A stretch of 64,000 bases of DNA, taken from contig CM067067.1 of NCBI GenBank assembly GCA_033980235.1, forward strand, positions 16,426,401 through 16,490,400. Direction: 5' to 3'. Below the pieces are notes generated by a model. It saw only the letters and a program-made list of their open reading frames with translations. It was not told the origin of the DNA and made no database searches. A program made the position numbers and the translations under genes. The first letter of the stretch is position 1, and the number at the start of each line of letters is the position of its first letter. The DNA is from Diadema setosum. Taxonomy: Eukaryota; Echinodermata; Echinoidea; Diadematoida; Diadematidae. Below are positions 10,185 through 22,321 of the stretch, piece after piece.

Positions 10185-11345
10185 GGGGCATATTTTATGT
10201 GACGGTAAGATCCTCAGGGAGGGACGGTGTGGGAGGGGGACTTTTTGTAAAAACAGAGTTTACAATTTGCGTTTATAGAGCATTTTAAATCAAATTTGTA
10301 GGGAATTAAACATCGTAAAAAATTCACTGAATGTGAAGGACTATGATTATAACGTACGGGGGCTACATTATGTGACGGTGTGAGATCCTTGGCGGGGGAG
10401 GGTGTGGAAGGGGGATATACCCCCTTCCACGGTAGGGACTTTTTCTAAAAGCAGAGTACAAAAATCGCGTTTATAGAGCATCTGAAAGCAAATTTCTTTG
10501 AATTAAACGCAGTGGAAAATTCACTGTAAAAGACTATGATTATAACATACGGGGGGCTACATTATGTGACGGTGTGAGATCCTTTGCGGGGGAACGAAGC
10601 GACCGAGTGGGGAAGGGTGTGAGAGGGGGATACCCCCTTCCACAGTAGGGACTTTTTCTTAAAAGCAGAGTACAAAAGTCGCGTTTATAGAGCATCTAAA
10701 AGCAAATTTCTTTGAATTAAACGCAGTGGAAAATTCACTGTAAAGGACTATGATCAAAGCAGACGGGGGTTTAATAGGCCTACATTATGACGTGACGGTG
10801 TGAGATCCTCGGCGAGGGAGCGAAGCGACCGAGCAGGGGAGGGTGTGGGAGGGGGTGTAGGGACTTTTTCTAAAAGCAGAGTACAAAAGTCGCCTTGATA
10901 GAGCATCTAAAATCAAATTTCTTTGAATTAAACGCAGTGGAAAATACCATTGTACATTGTAAAGGACTATGATCACAACAGATGGGGGATACATTATGTG
11001 ACGGTGTGAGATCCTCGGCGAGGGAGCGAAGCGACCGAGCGGGGGAGGGTGTGGAAGGGTGGATACCCCCTCCCACGGTAGGGACTTTTTGTAAAAACAA
11101 AGTATAAAAGTCGCGTTTATAGAGCATCTTAAATCAAATTTCTAGGGAATTACACATCTTAAAAATTCACTGTGAAGGACTATGATTATAACATACGGAA
11201 GATACATTATGTGACGGTGTGAGATCCTTGGCGAGCGTGTTGGAGGGGGATAACCCTCCGACGGTAGGGACTTTTTGTAAAAACAGAGTATAAAAGTCGC
11301 GTTTATAGAGCATTTTAAAAGCAAATTGTAAGTACGGGCAGTCGA
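10185..11345. repeat. Tandem array, about six units of about 170-220 bp
   Basis: Each unit has acattatgtgacggtgtgag, then atcct(t/c)ggcg(a/g)gggag, a G-rich patch, agggactttttctaaaa, cgcgtttatagagcat, aaatttctttgaattaaac and aaggactatgatyataac. Units start near 10185, 10360, 10551, 10780, 10990 and 11196. Three units carry an extra gagcgaagcgaccgagc insert. All short ORFs here are by-products of the repeat. Confidence 0.85.
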
Positions 11346-11548
11346 GGAAGCGAGCCACTTTCACTTATACCATTCGTCTGAAATGTATTCATTAAAAGCT
11401 TAAACATGATCGCATTGTTCGAGCAATACAAGCCCGGGGTGCGATTTTTTTTTTCCCAAGAATTTCTTGACTTATTTTTTTTTATGGTCTGAAGGGGGGG
11501 TGCGTTCGCACCCAACGCACCCCCCCCCCCCCCCCGGTGACGCCCATG

Positions 11549-12277
11549 CAAAATGACCAATCTTTGTCACTATAATGCTCGTTGATGTCGCTTGATGTTG
11601 GTGTCCCCCGCACTCCCCGTTGTACGTGATTTTCCTGCATTGTTGTAAATGATCATTGGTGCGGGTTGCTTGGAGAGATTTGGCGTCAACCTATCACAGA
11701 TTTGAGGTTGGAAGCGTACTCACGGGCACAATTCTAACCTGGATTAAACTGTAATCTTAATCATAACTCTAATTTAGATTGCATATTAAACAAATAAGAA
11801 AACCTGCAATTGAACACAAAATATATAAATATCGTACACCATATTATATACGATAAGCAACAATATTAATACATACCAATTTTACCTTTTATCATTAGAG
11901 GCCTAATACCCTATCAAATTAACAAATAAAACAAAAATATTAATCTAAGGGTAAAATACCCTATGATATCAAATATTTGTCAGTACATTTAACAAAACAA
12001 TTAATATACTTTTGTGCATGATGATTCAGTATATTACTCATACTAAGGTAAGTTACTCCAAGATAATTTTTGTAACTGATTTGTACATTCTTTGTAACTC
12101 TGACATTCTAAAAGAAAGAGTACCAGAGTACAAAAAGAACCAGAGTACATAAGTACAAGGTACCAGCGTACAGTGTAGTAAGCACATAGTACGTACTACG
12201 TACCATACGATTCCGTAGACGAGACACACACGAACCGGATCGGACTCAACAAGCCAACCCGTACCCGCCTAGTCCAC
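11549..12277. other. A+T-rich non-coding stretch
   Basis: From 11750 to 12110 it is very A+T-rich. From 12110 to 12210 gtacc/agagtac words recur. No gene signal. Confidence 0.45.
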
Positions 12278-12417
12278 ATTCTGGACGTTTTTTTATCATT
12301 ACGCATCCACGCGCGCTCCACAGCTTTATCGCGCTATCCCCTGTAACCGCTCGATATCGATGAGGGCGCCAACAAACCGGTCTGAAAAAAAAACAACGTC
12401 CAGAATGGTTTGACAGT
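12278..12417. mobile_element. Short inverted-repeat element (140 bp)
   Basis: Outer repeats cattctggacgtttttt and aacaacgtccagaatg are inverted copies, with a CpG-rich core (cgcgcgctccacagc). It is a MITE-like fold-back. No target duplication is clear. Confidence 0.5.
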
Positions 12418-13388
12418 GCGTAGGGTCAAAAGTTCATATTAGGTATGCTGACGTAATGCCCTATCTCTCACAAGCTCATTGCGTATGCATGAAAACTAAG
12501 GGATCGATCACAGAAGAGTTCTGTGGGATCGATCGATCTGCAGCCAGCTGTGTGCATTGCACCGTGAATACAGTGCGATCTGCAACAATTATTATGTGCA
12601 CAGAGATGCCTGCATTTTTGCACAACACACATTATCACAATCAAAGAGCCAACTCTTTGATCACAATGCAATGCGAAACTCAGTACTTCAGTGATCCGTA
12701 CCATGCATTGTTGCACAGCTGATTCGTGCAACGTTTTTGACTGGCTGAAAGTTATGGTTGCAGTCATCTAGGACCTACTTTCACGTTGTGTTTTGGACTT
12801 TGTTGTGCCCAGATTCGATGATGACTTGAATAATTATTCTTGAGAATGGAAATGGCTAGCTACAAATCGCCAGCTCGCCGATGTATGATTAGTGATGTGC
12901 CACTTCTAACGTCCAAACACTACATAAAACTGCAAAGAACTCTGTGAAGGTCGTGAGATGTGGACCTCAAGAAAAGGTGGAAGATTTGTTTGGCGATGTT
13001 ATTGTTGGTAAAGGGGATCAATGTGTTTTCTGTTTGTTTGGTTTTTTTTTTTTTTTTTTTTGGGGGGGGGGATTGTGCCAATCATGTTCATTAAAGGAAA
13101 TAATTTTGTCATTAATTATTCTTCATTAATAATATTGTATGATGAAATATTCAGAAATTAAACAAATTCTTTAATTGACATAGGCACTTGTATGCACCTG
13201 TTTTCAATATTATCTGGCCCACTAAGTAACAATGTAATTTTGGAATATAAGCTCAGGGCTGTGAGATGTGGGTTATATGAACCATACTTAGCTATGGTAT
13301 ACAAAATATTATCAAGCATATTCAGGGGTGGAGAAGGTGAAGGGGATACATTACACAATTTGTAGTGCAAAGTTTTGAAGTACATGTA
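12418..13388. other. Non-coding stretch with T/G homopolymer
   Basis: Includes a palindromic gatcgatcgatc cluster near 12500-12540 and a T run joined to a G run at about 13040-13070. Open frames on both strands at 12456-12767 lack any recognisable similarity. Confidence 0.4.
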
Positions 13389-13920
13389 CACTGTAAAAAC
13401 ATCGGTGTTAGATTTAACACCACGGGTGTTAAATCTAACACCGATCAGACTTCAATAAAGGACCACACCCACAGGTGTTAAAAATGCGCTGTGATGGTGT
13501 TGAAAAATAATCACCTGACACTTCGTGGTGTTAATTTGACACTGTACCTGGTGTTATTTTGACACTGTACTGGTGTTAATTAAAAAATGACACCACATGG
13601 TGTTGATTTGATATTTACTGGTGTTAATATCAATGGTTTAACACCCGTCCAGCTTCAATAAGGGATCACACCAGCTGGTGTTACTTTGGTGTAAATTTAT
13701 TTTGACATTTTTTCAAAAATCTAGTATTTTAATGTAAAATTCTTGATCGTCTTGTTTAAATAAAAAATGAACAAGAAGTGCAACTTACTAAGAAACTCTT
13801 CAAAAAACAGTTTAAAATGTGGAAATGACAACCGTAGGTGTTGATTTAACACCATAAATGAGCACCGAAAATTTAACACCAGCTCGGTGTTCACTATTTA
13901 ACACCGGACTTTTTGCAGTG
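13389..13920. mobile_element. AACACC/GGTGTT-rich TA-flanked element (532 bp)
   Basis: It starts TA|CACTGTAAAAACATC and ends CTTTTTGCAGTG|TA. The ends are inverted and flanked by TA as in mariner-type MITEs. The inside holds about 20 copies of ggtgtta or its complement taacacc, in both orientations and often paired (gttagatttaacacc). Noncoding. Confidence 0.7.
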
Positions 13921-14295
13921 TAAGGAACCAGAAAATGCCTTTTTTGTTTGTTCTTTTCCCCAAATGTTAGTAGAGAGCAGTCTAAAATTAAAGAATTGCG
14001 CTAAGTTTGTAAAACTTTTATCATTTTATTACCACTTCATGTAGGGCCTACTGGGCAGTTAGACCGAAACTATTTGCTTTGATAATTTCTGTAACAGAGA
14101 CAATCAGACCAATATCCCTGTTGTAAGAATACCCCTTCATTCAGTCTTTTGTCTGTTAGTCTTCATGATAATAAAGCTAAATTTAGTAAAGCAAGATGAA
14201 GACGCTTAAGGGCATTTTTGCTACAGAGATATTGGTAGATTGGTCTCTGCAACAGAAGTGAACAGTTTTGGTTGAACTGCCCTTCTGCATATGCA
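13921..14295. other. Non-coding stretch
   Basis: No repeat boundary or coding signal recognised. Confidence 0.4.
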
Positions 14296-14297
14296 TA

Positions 14298-14342
<45 letters not shown>
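14296..14342. repeat. (TA)n microsatellite
   Basis: Nearly pure TA dinucleotides. Confidence 0.95.
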
Positions 14343-14345
<3 letters not shown>

Positions 14346-14539
14346 AATCATATCTTCCTTTTTTTTTGCAAACCATACCTGTATTTGCTCAAAATAGTAG
14401 CTCCATGTATATATACATTATTAGATAAGTAGGCCTATTCATATCAAAAGACTGTATGACAGAGCAACTTGTTTGTTTCTAATTCACAATCATTTAAGGG
14501 GGATATCAGCATGAAATTATGTTTGGGAAATGTGTGGGC

Positions 14540-14645
14540 CATGCACACAACACACACAAACGCATACACGCATGTGCACACACACACACACACACACACA
14601 AACGCATACACGCATGTGCACACACACACACACATACACACACTC
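14540..14645. repeat. (CA)n-rich minisatellite, two duplicated blocks
   Basis: Two copies of caaacgcatacacgcatgtg are each followed by a CA run. The mixed-frame peptides (THTHTH, CVCVCV) are artefacts. Confidence 0.9.
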
Positions 14646-16502
14646 ACATGTTAGCAATTTGATTAAACCCCCTATTACAATTCACATCCAAATTAAAACA
14701 TTGTACATAATATACTTTGTACATACAGCTGTAATTACAATGTAGTAGACTTTACTTGTTTTTCCACGTTTATGGCGGCTGATTATTGGTAAATAAGTTA
14801 AGATTTTTTTATTCAGTGTTAAGGTGTGGTCAGAAAATACGTCAATTTATCACTGTTGTACTTTGAAATGTACAATGTACATGTACATGTACATTGTACA
14901 TGTGCAATATAATGTTCTGTTAAATACACTGTGTAGTCTTCATCATTTCATGTCCAGTAAGAACAGACAGCAAAGTGAAAACAAATGGACTACAAGTAGT
15001 GTAATTGGAACATATAATTTGTACATTTTTTAATCACATTACTTCTTAAGCCTTCATTATAAAAATTCGGCCATGATGGTAAAACTGTTAATGTTGTACC
15101 AACTACCAAGGAAGTTTCAAAGCTAGCATCCCACTCCCAACTGCCAATAATGAGGTCAAAAAGTTGTCACTCTGGGAAGGACGTTCAAAATAATTCCTCA
15201 GGTGTATAAGTGCCTTCAAAGTTGGATACTCTGTGCCACCAAGTACTCATAAGGAACTGAAATTAAATGTTCTATAGTTTCTCCATGCTCTTGAAATTCC
15301 TTCATTATACACTTTCATTTGTATATGTACATGTACAAGTACTGTAATATCCAATACATTTACTGTATATTCATGATAGTTCATGATCATTGTTCAGTAA
15401 CAGTGCATTATTTCAAACAAAATACATTGTAAACTGTTTGACTCTGAATTTTGATGTCAGAGAAATAATATGATATGTCACATTTCAGTCTGATTACCAT
15501 GTGTAGTAGACTCTCATTACACATCAAAAACACAGGATTAACACAAACTGGTTACAAGTTATGACAAAGAAATCTTCCTGGTCCCACTGTAGATTTAGTT
15601 TTTTCATTTGTTGTGTTTTACAACAATTCTTGGTAATTGCTTCGAAGTTCAAAAAAAGAAAATAAATTCATTGCTACACAGTTCAAACTACAGGTATAAA
15701 TGTTCATGTGCATTAACAGAACTAGTTTTATTTTTATCAAAATGGGCCAAAGAACATACTGTACTTCTCATGAATGATTTTGTATGTAAAGAAAGTATAT
15801 GTAAACAAGTTCTTGGTAGTTGTACAACTCAAAAACATACCGTACACATGTGTACACTAGTATGTACATGTATGCATAGATGAATATGCGATGTACAATT
15901 ACATGTGCAGACAAACGGCATAACAGTTCAATTTTCAAACACCCACCCAAACACCCAAAACACACAGCCCATCCCCACTTGGCATGGTCTGTATGTACAT
16001 ACGTACATGTAATCCACTACATCACAAAAACACAACCTTGAACTAAAATATTTTCCATAATCTTATCACTTGTAATTACGATATGTACCCATCAACATGT
16101 CCAATGAAATGAAAATATTCATGCCTAAAAAACAAAGTACAGTATGAAAAGTAGGTGTGTACAAATGTACATTGCATTTGCTTCTATGAATAAGAGCAAG
16201 GTACAGTAATTGCAGTGATAAAAAGAAAATTATTGTATATGTAGCGTGGAATTGCAAAAATTTAGGTGCACCAGAAACCAATGTACCAACCACTCACCAT
16301 TACAAACCTTAAGGAGGAAAAACACCCACAGTGGATTCTTGTTTTAAAACAATCATATGAATTCTCTAAAAAACAATTTTCAAAGCCCAAAGGTACAAGC
16401 TACATGTACACGTGTATACGTAACATTTTTCAGTTTAAAAAACAACAAAAAAAATCTTAGCTACGATGTACAACTGTACAGCATGCAGCTGTACATGATT
16501 CT
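14646..16502. other. Non-coding stretch, many TGTACATGTA-type words
   Basis: Self-complementary tgtacatgtac words cluster at 14872-14905 and recur through 15320-16500. They are not arranged as a clear element. No coding exon recognised. Confidence 0.4.
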
Positions 16503-17123
16503 TCATGTTACCAGTATATCTGATAAGGCCTGAAAATTGAGTGCTTTTAAAAAGTGGATATAATCGTCTAGATCACTTGGGCATCCACACAAAATCGTAC
16601 TGTGTACGCTGCTTACGTCAACACCCAGGCCAGACGCAATGCTAGCTATCAGAACTCTGATTTCACCATCTGTTGCCAACATGCTGTCAACCATTTCCTT
16701 TTGGATATCAGTTTCCGTGTTCCAGTGGTACATATTATAAACTTATTAACATAAAGCTACCTGTGGCAACCTTCTGGAAGCAGTGCCATAAAGGCCGCGT
16801 ACACATTACTGCACAGTTTTCTTATCATCCTTTCACAACATGCACCATGAGTCTTCAAGTCATCTGCCAGCCACTTGAACATTGTATCTAAATCTCTTGC
16901 AGCAGACTTGACAACATGTTTTATATTTTGCTTGTCCGGCAACTGATTTACCCACACATAATTGCGAAGACCAAAGTTTTCGATGATACCGCTATGCACA
17001 TCTCTGGTTGCAGTGGCTGTCAGGGCAACAGCGGGACTGACTGACGACTTGAGTTTCGATCGTAATTCACCCAATTTTCCATACGCTGCTCGAAATGCTT
17101 TGGTGTCTCCAGATGCGGTCCCC
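16503..17123 (-). pseudogene. RecQ-like DNA helicase fragment, decayed
   Basis: After a pyrimidine tract and AAATAG acceptor, the frame from 17123 reads AFRAAYGKLGELRSKL, then the helicase motif III-like sequence ALTATAT, then NYVWVNQLPDKQNIKHVV. It stops at TAG (16757-16759) just after LLPEGCHR. About 24 bases further on, in another frame, it resumes as MYHWNTETDIQKEMVDSM and a motif V-like stretch, VLIASIASGLGVDVSSVH, then PSDLDDYI. The motif VI arginine finger region (usually QESGRAGRDG) should follow and is replaced by unrelated sequence ending at 16503. The gap is too short for an intron, so I read a stop plus a frameshift. The DEAH box and Walker A exons expected upstream were not found. 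RecQ-like copies of this kind are often multicopy in marine invertebrates and may spread with mobile elements. Confidence 0.7.
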
Positions 17124-17351
17124 CTATTTGAAAAATAAGAAAAAAAAAAAACCACAGTAAGATTAAAAAAAAAAGAACATTTTCTACATTGCACATAAGT
17201 GATTTTAATAATGCCTGCCGTCTCTACGATGCATATCACATAGCCATAAGACTGCATAATTTTATTCTATAGATGAACAAGTATGAGTACATTTGCATAC
17301 TGAAGCATGTTCCCATTTGAGTTTTTTCTCAATGTACATGCACATGAAGAA

Positions 17352-17443
17352 TTAGTCTGTGGGCCACAGCGTGTGTCTCGATTGCTCCTCTGTGTAGAGG
17401 AGCAAAGCCGACGAGGCACAGGCTGTTGTAGCTCACAGACTAA
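17352..17443. repeat. 92-nt imperfect hairpin
   Basis: The left arm ttagtctgtgggccacagc...attgctcctct pairs with the right arm agaggagcaaag...gctcacagactaa around a loop of a few bases. The stem is about 40 bp with several mismatches. It could be a small MITE; the size and shape also fit a microRNA-like precursor, but there is no evidence of expression. Confidence 0.55.
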
Positions 17444-18589
17444 AGCTAGCTATGAAAAGGCAGTAGGCCTATGTGTAATTGCATTTGTATGCGAGAAAGT
17501 TACAGTAGTTACTGTACTGTACAAAACAATTAAACCAGTGCAGTTACGGTGTTAACAATTTATCACAATTACACAGGATTTAACTCATTACACCTAGTAG
17601 GAACACTCACAAGATATAGTACTGTAGTAGAAGCCTGCCATGTGTTTACCCTACCCGGCCCAGAGGCCAGACATAAATAGTTTTACAATCATTTTTTGTT
17701 GTTCAACTAGGGGCCTACAGTTACAGTTTGTAATTCAAGACAAGAGACACGTAATGAAAGTTGCCTTGACGAATCATTTTTAGAAATTGGATAGATCTAA
17801 ATTGATTAGCTTACCGCTAGGCTGCTTGAGTCTTTGACTTTGTCACGCAGGCCAAGCAAGATCCATAGCCCTGCTCATCTGGTCCGAAATTAAAGGGGAC
17901 CTCCGGATGATTTTCAGACTTTTACATTTGAACAACTATAAATTAGTCAAACTGAGTACAGAGTTTCAGAATTTATAGTGATTGGGATAAGGAATGAGAA
18001 TGTTTTCAAAATTTACAACAAATTGCAATGAACAAGAATGATGACATGACAGCCTCACCATGAATGAATGAAGCCGAAAACTATTCTTGCGCAATTTGTG
18101 CGAAGTTTTCACGACGTATGTGCGAATGTCGTGTGTATCATTGCTAAAGTACAGCATGTTATACGTACACGAAGAACCCGCGACGGAAATGCGAACAACG
18201 AAAAATTTTCAATATTAAATCATGGGAGAAAATGTACCCAAGGAGAGGTGGAAGCTGTCTTGAGTTGAATTTTTTTTTTCTTTCCTCTATTTCTCCTTTC
18301 TTTTTCTCTCATTTTTCTATTGTGTGCTTGCCTACATTTTTTTTCCTGGGAGGTATCTCCACTAGTAAAGCATATGATTTATTTTTTATTTTTATTTTTT
18401 TTTTTGCAGTTCCTCCAACACATAATCTTTATACTTCAAATGGAATTTTACATACTTTAGATTAATTTTAACTGTATTCTGCGATTTTTTTTTTGTATTT
18501 CAAACATTTCTTTCTTTTTGCTAGTCTTTAATTTCTTTTGTTACTATAGTTGTTAATAATTGTTTGATGTTTAGGTGTATGCTACGATT
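17444..18589. other. Non-coding stretch with a dispersed-repeat fragment
   Basis: From 17895 to 18070 it contains the repeat also seen near 4780-4860 (aatgaacaag..tgacatgac). From 18270 to 18560 it is strongly T-rich. No exon seen. Confidence 0.4.
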
Positions 18590-19075
18590 TTTATTTGTAG
18601 AAAACGTATAGGTCATACATCCCCCAAACGTGCGCTAAACGTTCGCAAGAATGTCTCAAAAGGTACGCGAACAGTTTGCGATTACGTCGTAAAATGATCG
18701 CAAAAACTTCGCAGATTTCGCGTAACATACGCGAGACATTCTCCAAAGTTTCGGAGTCTGTTTGAGGTTTCACGAACATTTTGCGAACATCACGCGTGTC
18801 TTGCGAAGGTCTTACGCATATGACGAGGTTTTAAAGACACTTTCGAGAACAATTCACGAGCAAATCACGACCAAGTGTGCGGAAAAGGTTCGCAGAAAAT
18901 TTCAAACTTTTTTGAAATTCTCGCCGAAGTAAAAACGACATTCGCGAACAATTGACGACGCTTCCGAACCCTCACGTTCGTTTGGCGATCTTTTGCAGAC
19001 CAAAATGCGAATGCTGGATTTTGCCATTCGCGTCCTTCTCAAATCGTTCGCGTGCTCCGTGAAATCCCACCCTTA
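18590..19075. repeat. TTCGC/GCGAA-rich, CpG-dense segment
   Basis: The words gcgaac, ttcgc, cgcgaa and acgaac recur dozens of times on both strands in under 500 bp (for example acgttcgcaagaatgtctc). Surroundings are A+T-rich and CpG-poor. This suggests a mobile element, perhaps spared from CpG loss, rather than a gene. Ends are not defined. Confidence 0.4.
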
Positions 19076-20481
19076 GCTGGGCACTGGTATACATAGTAGC
19101 GTTCTGTGCCACCTTTTCTTTCGAAGAATATCACACAATTAGCGTAAGTCGAAGTAATTTACCCTCTTCTTAACGAGCAATGAATGCACTTATGATTTGT
19201 GTTTTAGCTGGGACACGTCGTCTGCGTCTGATTGGTTCGTTTTTATGACGGAAGTAAAACCGTTGTCAAATAATCCCGAATTCATCCGAAATGGTTGCAT
19301 ACCGCAGATATCGTATGCATTTTCTCTTTGCTCTTGTTGCATTCCACATTTCGGAATGAGCTAATGTCTTACATTTTGTCCTTTCCAAGATTCTAGCATA
19401 AACACAGCATATGAATTTGTGCCAATGTTCACTTTGACATTTCGGCGGCAACCGCCCGTTTTTCACTTGCCGTCCAAAACAGGCTTGGCTTGGTGCTCGG
19501 GTGGCTACCGCCTGGACATCGACCTATTCGAGCGGTCGCGGTCGAGCGATTAAGGAAACAGAAATAATAAGATGAAAATGAAATAGGCACTAGAAGAAAA
19601 CCAATAACTAGACGAGGAAGAGGAGCCAAGGCCATCTGGAGGAGGCAGGGGAAGGGACAGAGACGAGGTAACCCCCACCAACTTCTCCTCCTGAAAGAAG
19701 AAACAGGCAGTTTTTACACAACACTCTCACGTAGCCAATGCAGAAAATCAGAGGATTCGGCCAGCAAAATTGGGGACAGGGAAGACAGGGCAGCCACTTT
19801 GAGGCGGATGAGATTAATACTAAAAGTTTTGGTTGTTATGATTTATATAGTAATTAAGATGGTTTCATCATTTTTTTAATCCATCGCACGAAGACGTAAT
19901 GAATGAAAAGAAATGGGAATAATGAAAATAATCATGGTATTGAATAGGAAATACAACGTACAGTAAAAATAGAGTGCTTTCATGTACTCATTTGCTGGGC
20001 TCGTGAATCGATTGAGGCGGAATCAGCGGCATTGTATGAACTCGTTGCCCTCTCAGATGCAAAGCAATAACGTTGCTGTTGATGGCCAAGGGGCAATACT
20101 CGGGTAGTTCGGTACGCCTACATCACACTGGCAGATGCTCCACGGATCATCGGCGGGTCGCCGGGCGATTTCATAAAAATCGGCCGGTGGCCGGTGGGAT
20201 ATCGTCAGGTTGCTGGTGGATTATCAGTTTGGTCACTACTGGGATTCAGTGCGGAGAAGATCCCCAATTTCGCCTTGTGTCGACCTAGAATCGACTGGTG
20301 ATCGACGGCTCGCTCGACTTTTCTAAAATCGTTGGGCGATGCTTAAATCCCCCCCCCCCCCCAGTAAGGTAGTCAGCTATACAGTGTATACTTTTCAGAT
20401 TCTTATAGAGAGAACCCACGGAAGGATGGAAATGGGATTTTGACATCCTATCACGGGCATTGGAAGGGATCCCATCAAAAT
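19076..20481. other. Non-coding stretch with repeat fragments
   Basis: At 20120-20340, cggcgggtcgccgggcgat and related gggcgat/atcg words recur, probably a repeat fragment. A C15 run lies at about 20349-20363. The other open frames look spurious. Confidence 0.35.
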
Positions 20482-20971
20482 CCCCCCCCCCCCTTTAACC
20501 ACCACGAGCTTTTGGAAGGGAAGCCAGCAAAATAACTATCATAACAGGTTTTGGGAAGGGAGCTGTAGCAAAGCAGTGTGGCCTACATGTAGTGCATGTG
20601 GCTAAATGTCCTGCGAAAAGAAGACCAGCTTGGCATGCTTTATGCAGCAAACATGCACTGTAAGTACATCGGGACAAACACCAAAAAGCCGCGCAATATC
20701 TAATTTCTGATTTTTTCGCGAGTTTGAATCTGACCAACTCGGGACCATATTGCATGACAGGATTGTTCGAAAAAAAAAAAAAGATTCGAAAGTAGGGCCT
20801 ACCCCTAATATGAGGTATTTCGGAATTTTATACAAAAAGAACATGTATTTCAGCGATTTTTCGGTAATTTTCCCCCAAACTGACTCTCTAAACCATACCC
20901 CATTTCCCGAAAAATTGTGAATGCACATGTGGCACAGATGACCACCTGAAGGGGGGGGGGGGGGGGGGGGG
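20482..20971. repeat. Poly-C to poly-G bounded repeat, copy 2
   Basis: C13 at the left, G21 at the right. It shares cttttggaaggg, agctgtagca, gcatgcttta, acaaaaagaac and cccccaaactga with copy 1 at 7601-7994, in the same order and orientation. It is longer and has an internal duplication of the ttttggaaggga word. Confidence 0.55.
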
Positions 20972-20987
20972 TACAAATCCAGCTACA

Positions 20988-21106
20988 TTGTACCATCATG
21001 GAGCTACTGTTAGTAGCTTCATCAATGGTACCATTAGTAGCTCCATGTTAGTAGCTCCATGATGGTACCATGGAGCTACTTAGCTCCATGAGTAGCTCCA
21101 TGATTG
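20988..21106. repeat. Tandem and inverted 'gtagctccatg' repeats
   Basis: About seven copies of tagtagctccatg or its complement catggagctac, often joined by ggtacc, making nested hairpins. A single related word occurs at 14396. Confidence 0.75.
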
Positions 21107-22321
21107 GACCAAGCTAAAATTCGACTGGCTGCCGCTACACAGATCGCCGTCCCCGAGTTGTGACCTCAGTCTAGCACTTGTGCTGCAGGATGCAAAGAAG
21201 AACGGCCATCTGTCTATATTATGCGGTCATCTGCCGTATACAGCCACTAAAAATTCTTCCGAAAGAGGAAAGCGTGTTAAAGACCATATCATTATCTGTT
21301 ATTTCGTGTCCCTTGATTGACCGCTATATAGACAGGTTTGACTGTACATGCATCTTGAATAGCATCCATTCTTATGATAAATTGATACCATAAACTTTCC
21401 TCATTTTTTTAATCAATCATTCCTCTATCTATTGGATTTTACCAAATTGAATTTCATACACAGCGGACTATCGCATTAATTTGTGCTGCTCTTTCCTTTC
21501 CTTTTTTTTTTATCTTCGTGAAATATTTTACTGCAGGTGAAAGTAGGCATTCGCGATCAAGGACGAATGTTAAAAAGGGGATTTGAGAATTGAGAATTGA
21601 CTTTTGAAATAAGATCGTACAACGGACGTGGAACCAAATTCATTGTGTCTGGATGTGAAAGTGCAACTTTAACGTCAGACGTGGAAAACATCAGCAAAAT
21701 GGGGCCCAACATACAGAAGATTCATTGTGTGGAACTCATATGAGGTACACAGACGCGAGCTGCAACCACATGAACAACGTCAGTATCTCTATGATTGCTA
21801 ATTTTCAAATAGCGCCACCTTTCGGACAATTTTACGCACTCGCGCCCCAATGGGCTCACACGGGTAAATAATTCCCCATCGAGACGTGTGTTAAAATTCA
21901 AAATTCAAAAAATTCTGTAAAATAGTTCGGAGAAATGAGGTGTTTCATCTTCACTAATCTGGATAGGTGAGATATACCCTTTCATCCATCAAATTTCCAA
22001 GGCTGGTTCTTCAGCTCAAACTCTGTCCATGGGTCGCAAAGCCAGACTACAAGTTCTTTTCACTCAAAAAATCACATATTTTCTGTACATGCACCCAATG
22101 AAATATAGTCCCTTCAAATCCCATGAGAAAAGCTTTCATCTTCAAACCAAAATGCAGTTTGTAGAGGAATTCATACTCAATATCTGCAACTATTCAGTTT
22201 CATGCAAAACTGTATTATTGATTTGTAATTATTTTTTCTTCATTTATTTGGTATCTTTGGTACGAATTTGTGAAGGGGTCTGGGACATATTTCATTTTAT
22301 TTACAGGTGTGAGCCCTAATT
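21107..22321. other. Non-coding stretch
   Basis: No recognisable exon. The open frame at 22029-22319 has no known motif and no convincing splice sites. Confidence 0.4.

Larger units (their letters stand above)
8757..11548. mobile_element. Composite element with GGGCGTCACC ends (about 2.8 kb)
   Basis: The left end reads CAGGGGCGTCACCAG followed by a T run and AAGGGGGTGCG. The right end, read inverted, is CATGGGCGTCACC followed by a G run and a GTGCG word. Flanks share CAAAA on both sides, a possible 5-bp duplication. The interior holds a T-rich stretch (8830-10140) that includes an AATAAA near 9804, and a tandem array at 10185-11345. No transposase seen. It may be a single element or two overlapping insertions. 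Confidence 0.45.

Noticed and set aside
10185..11345. CRISPR-like array
   Set aside because: Units are 170-220 bp and similar throughout, with no short repeat/unique spacer pattern; the genome is animal.
16736..16761. Tiny intron joining the two RecQ-like segments
   Set aside because: Only about 25 bases with no acceptor in a usable position; stop plus frameshift is the simpler reading.
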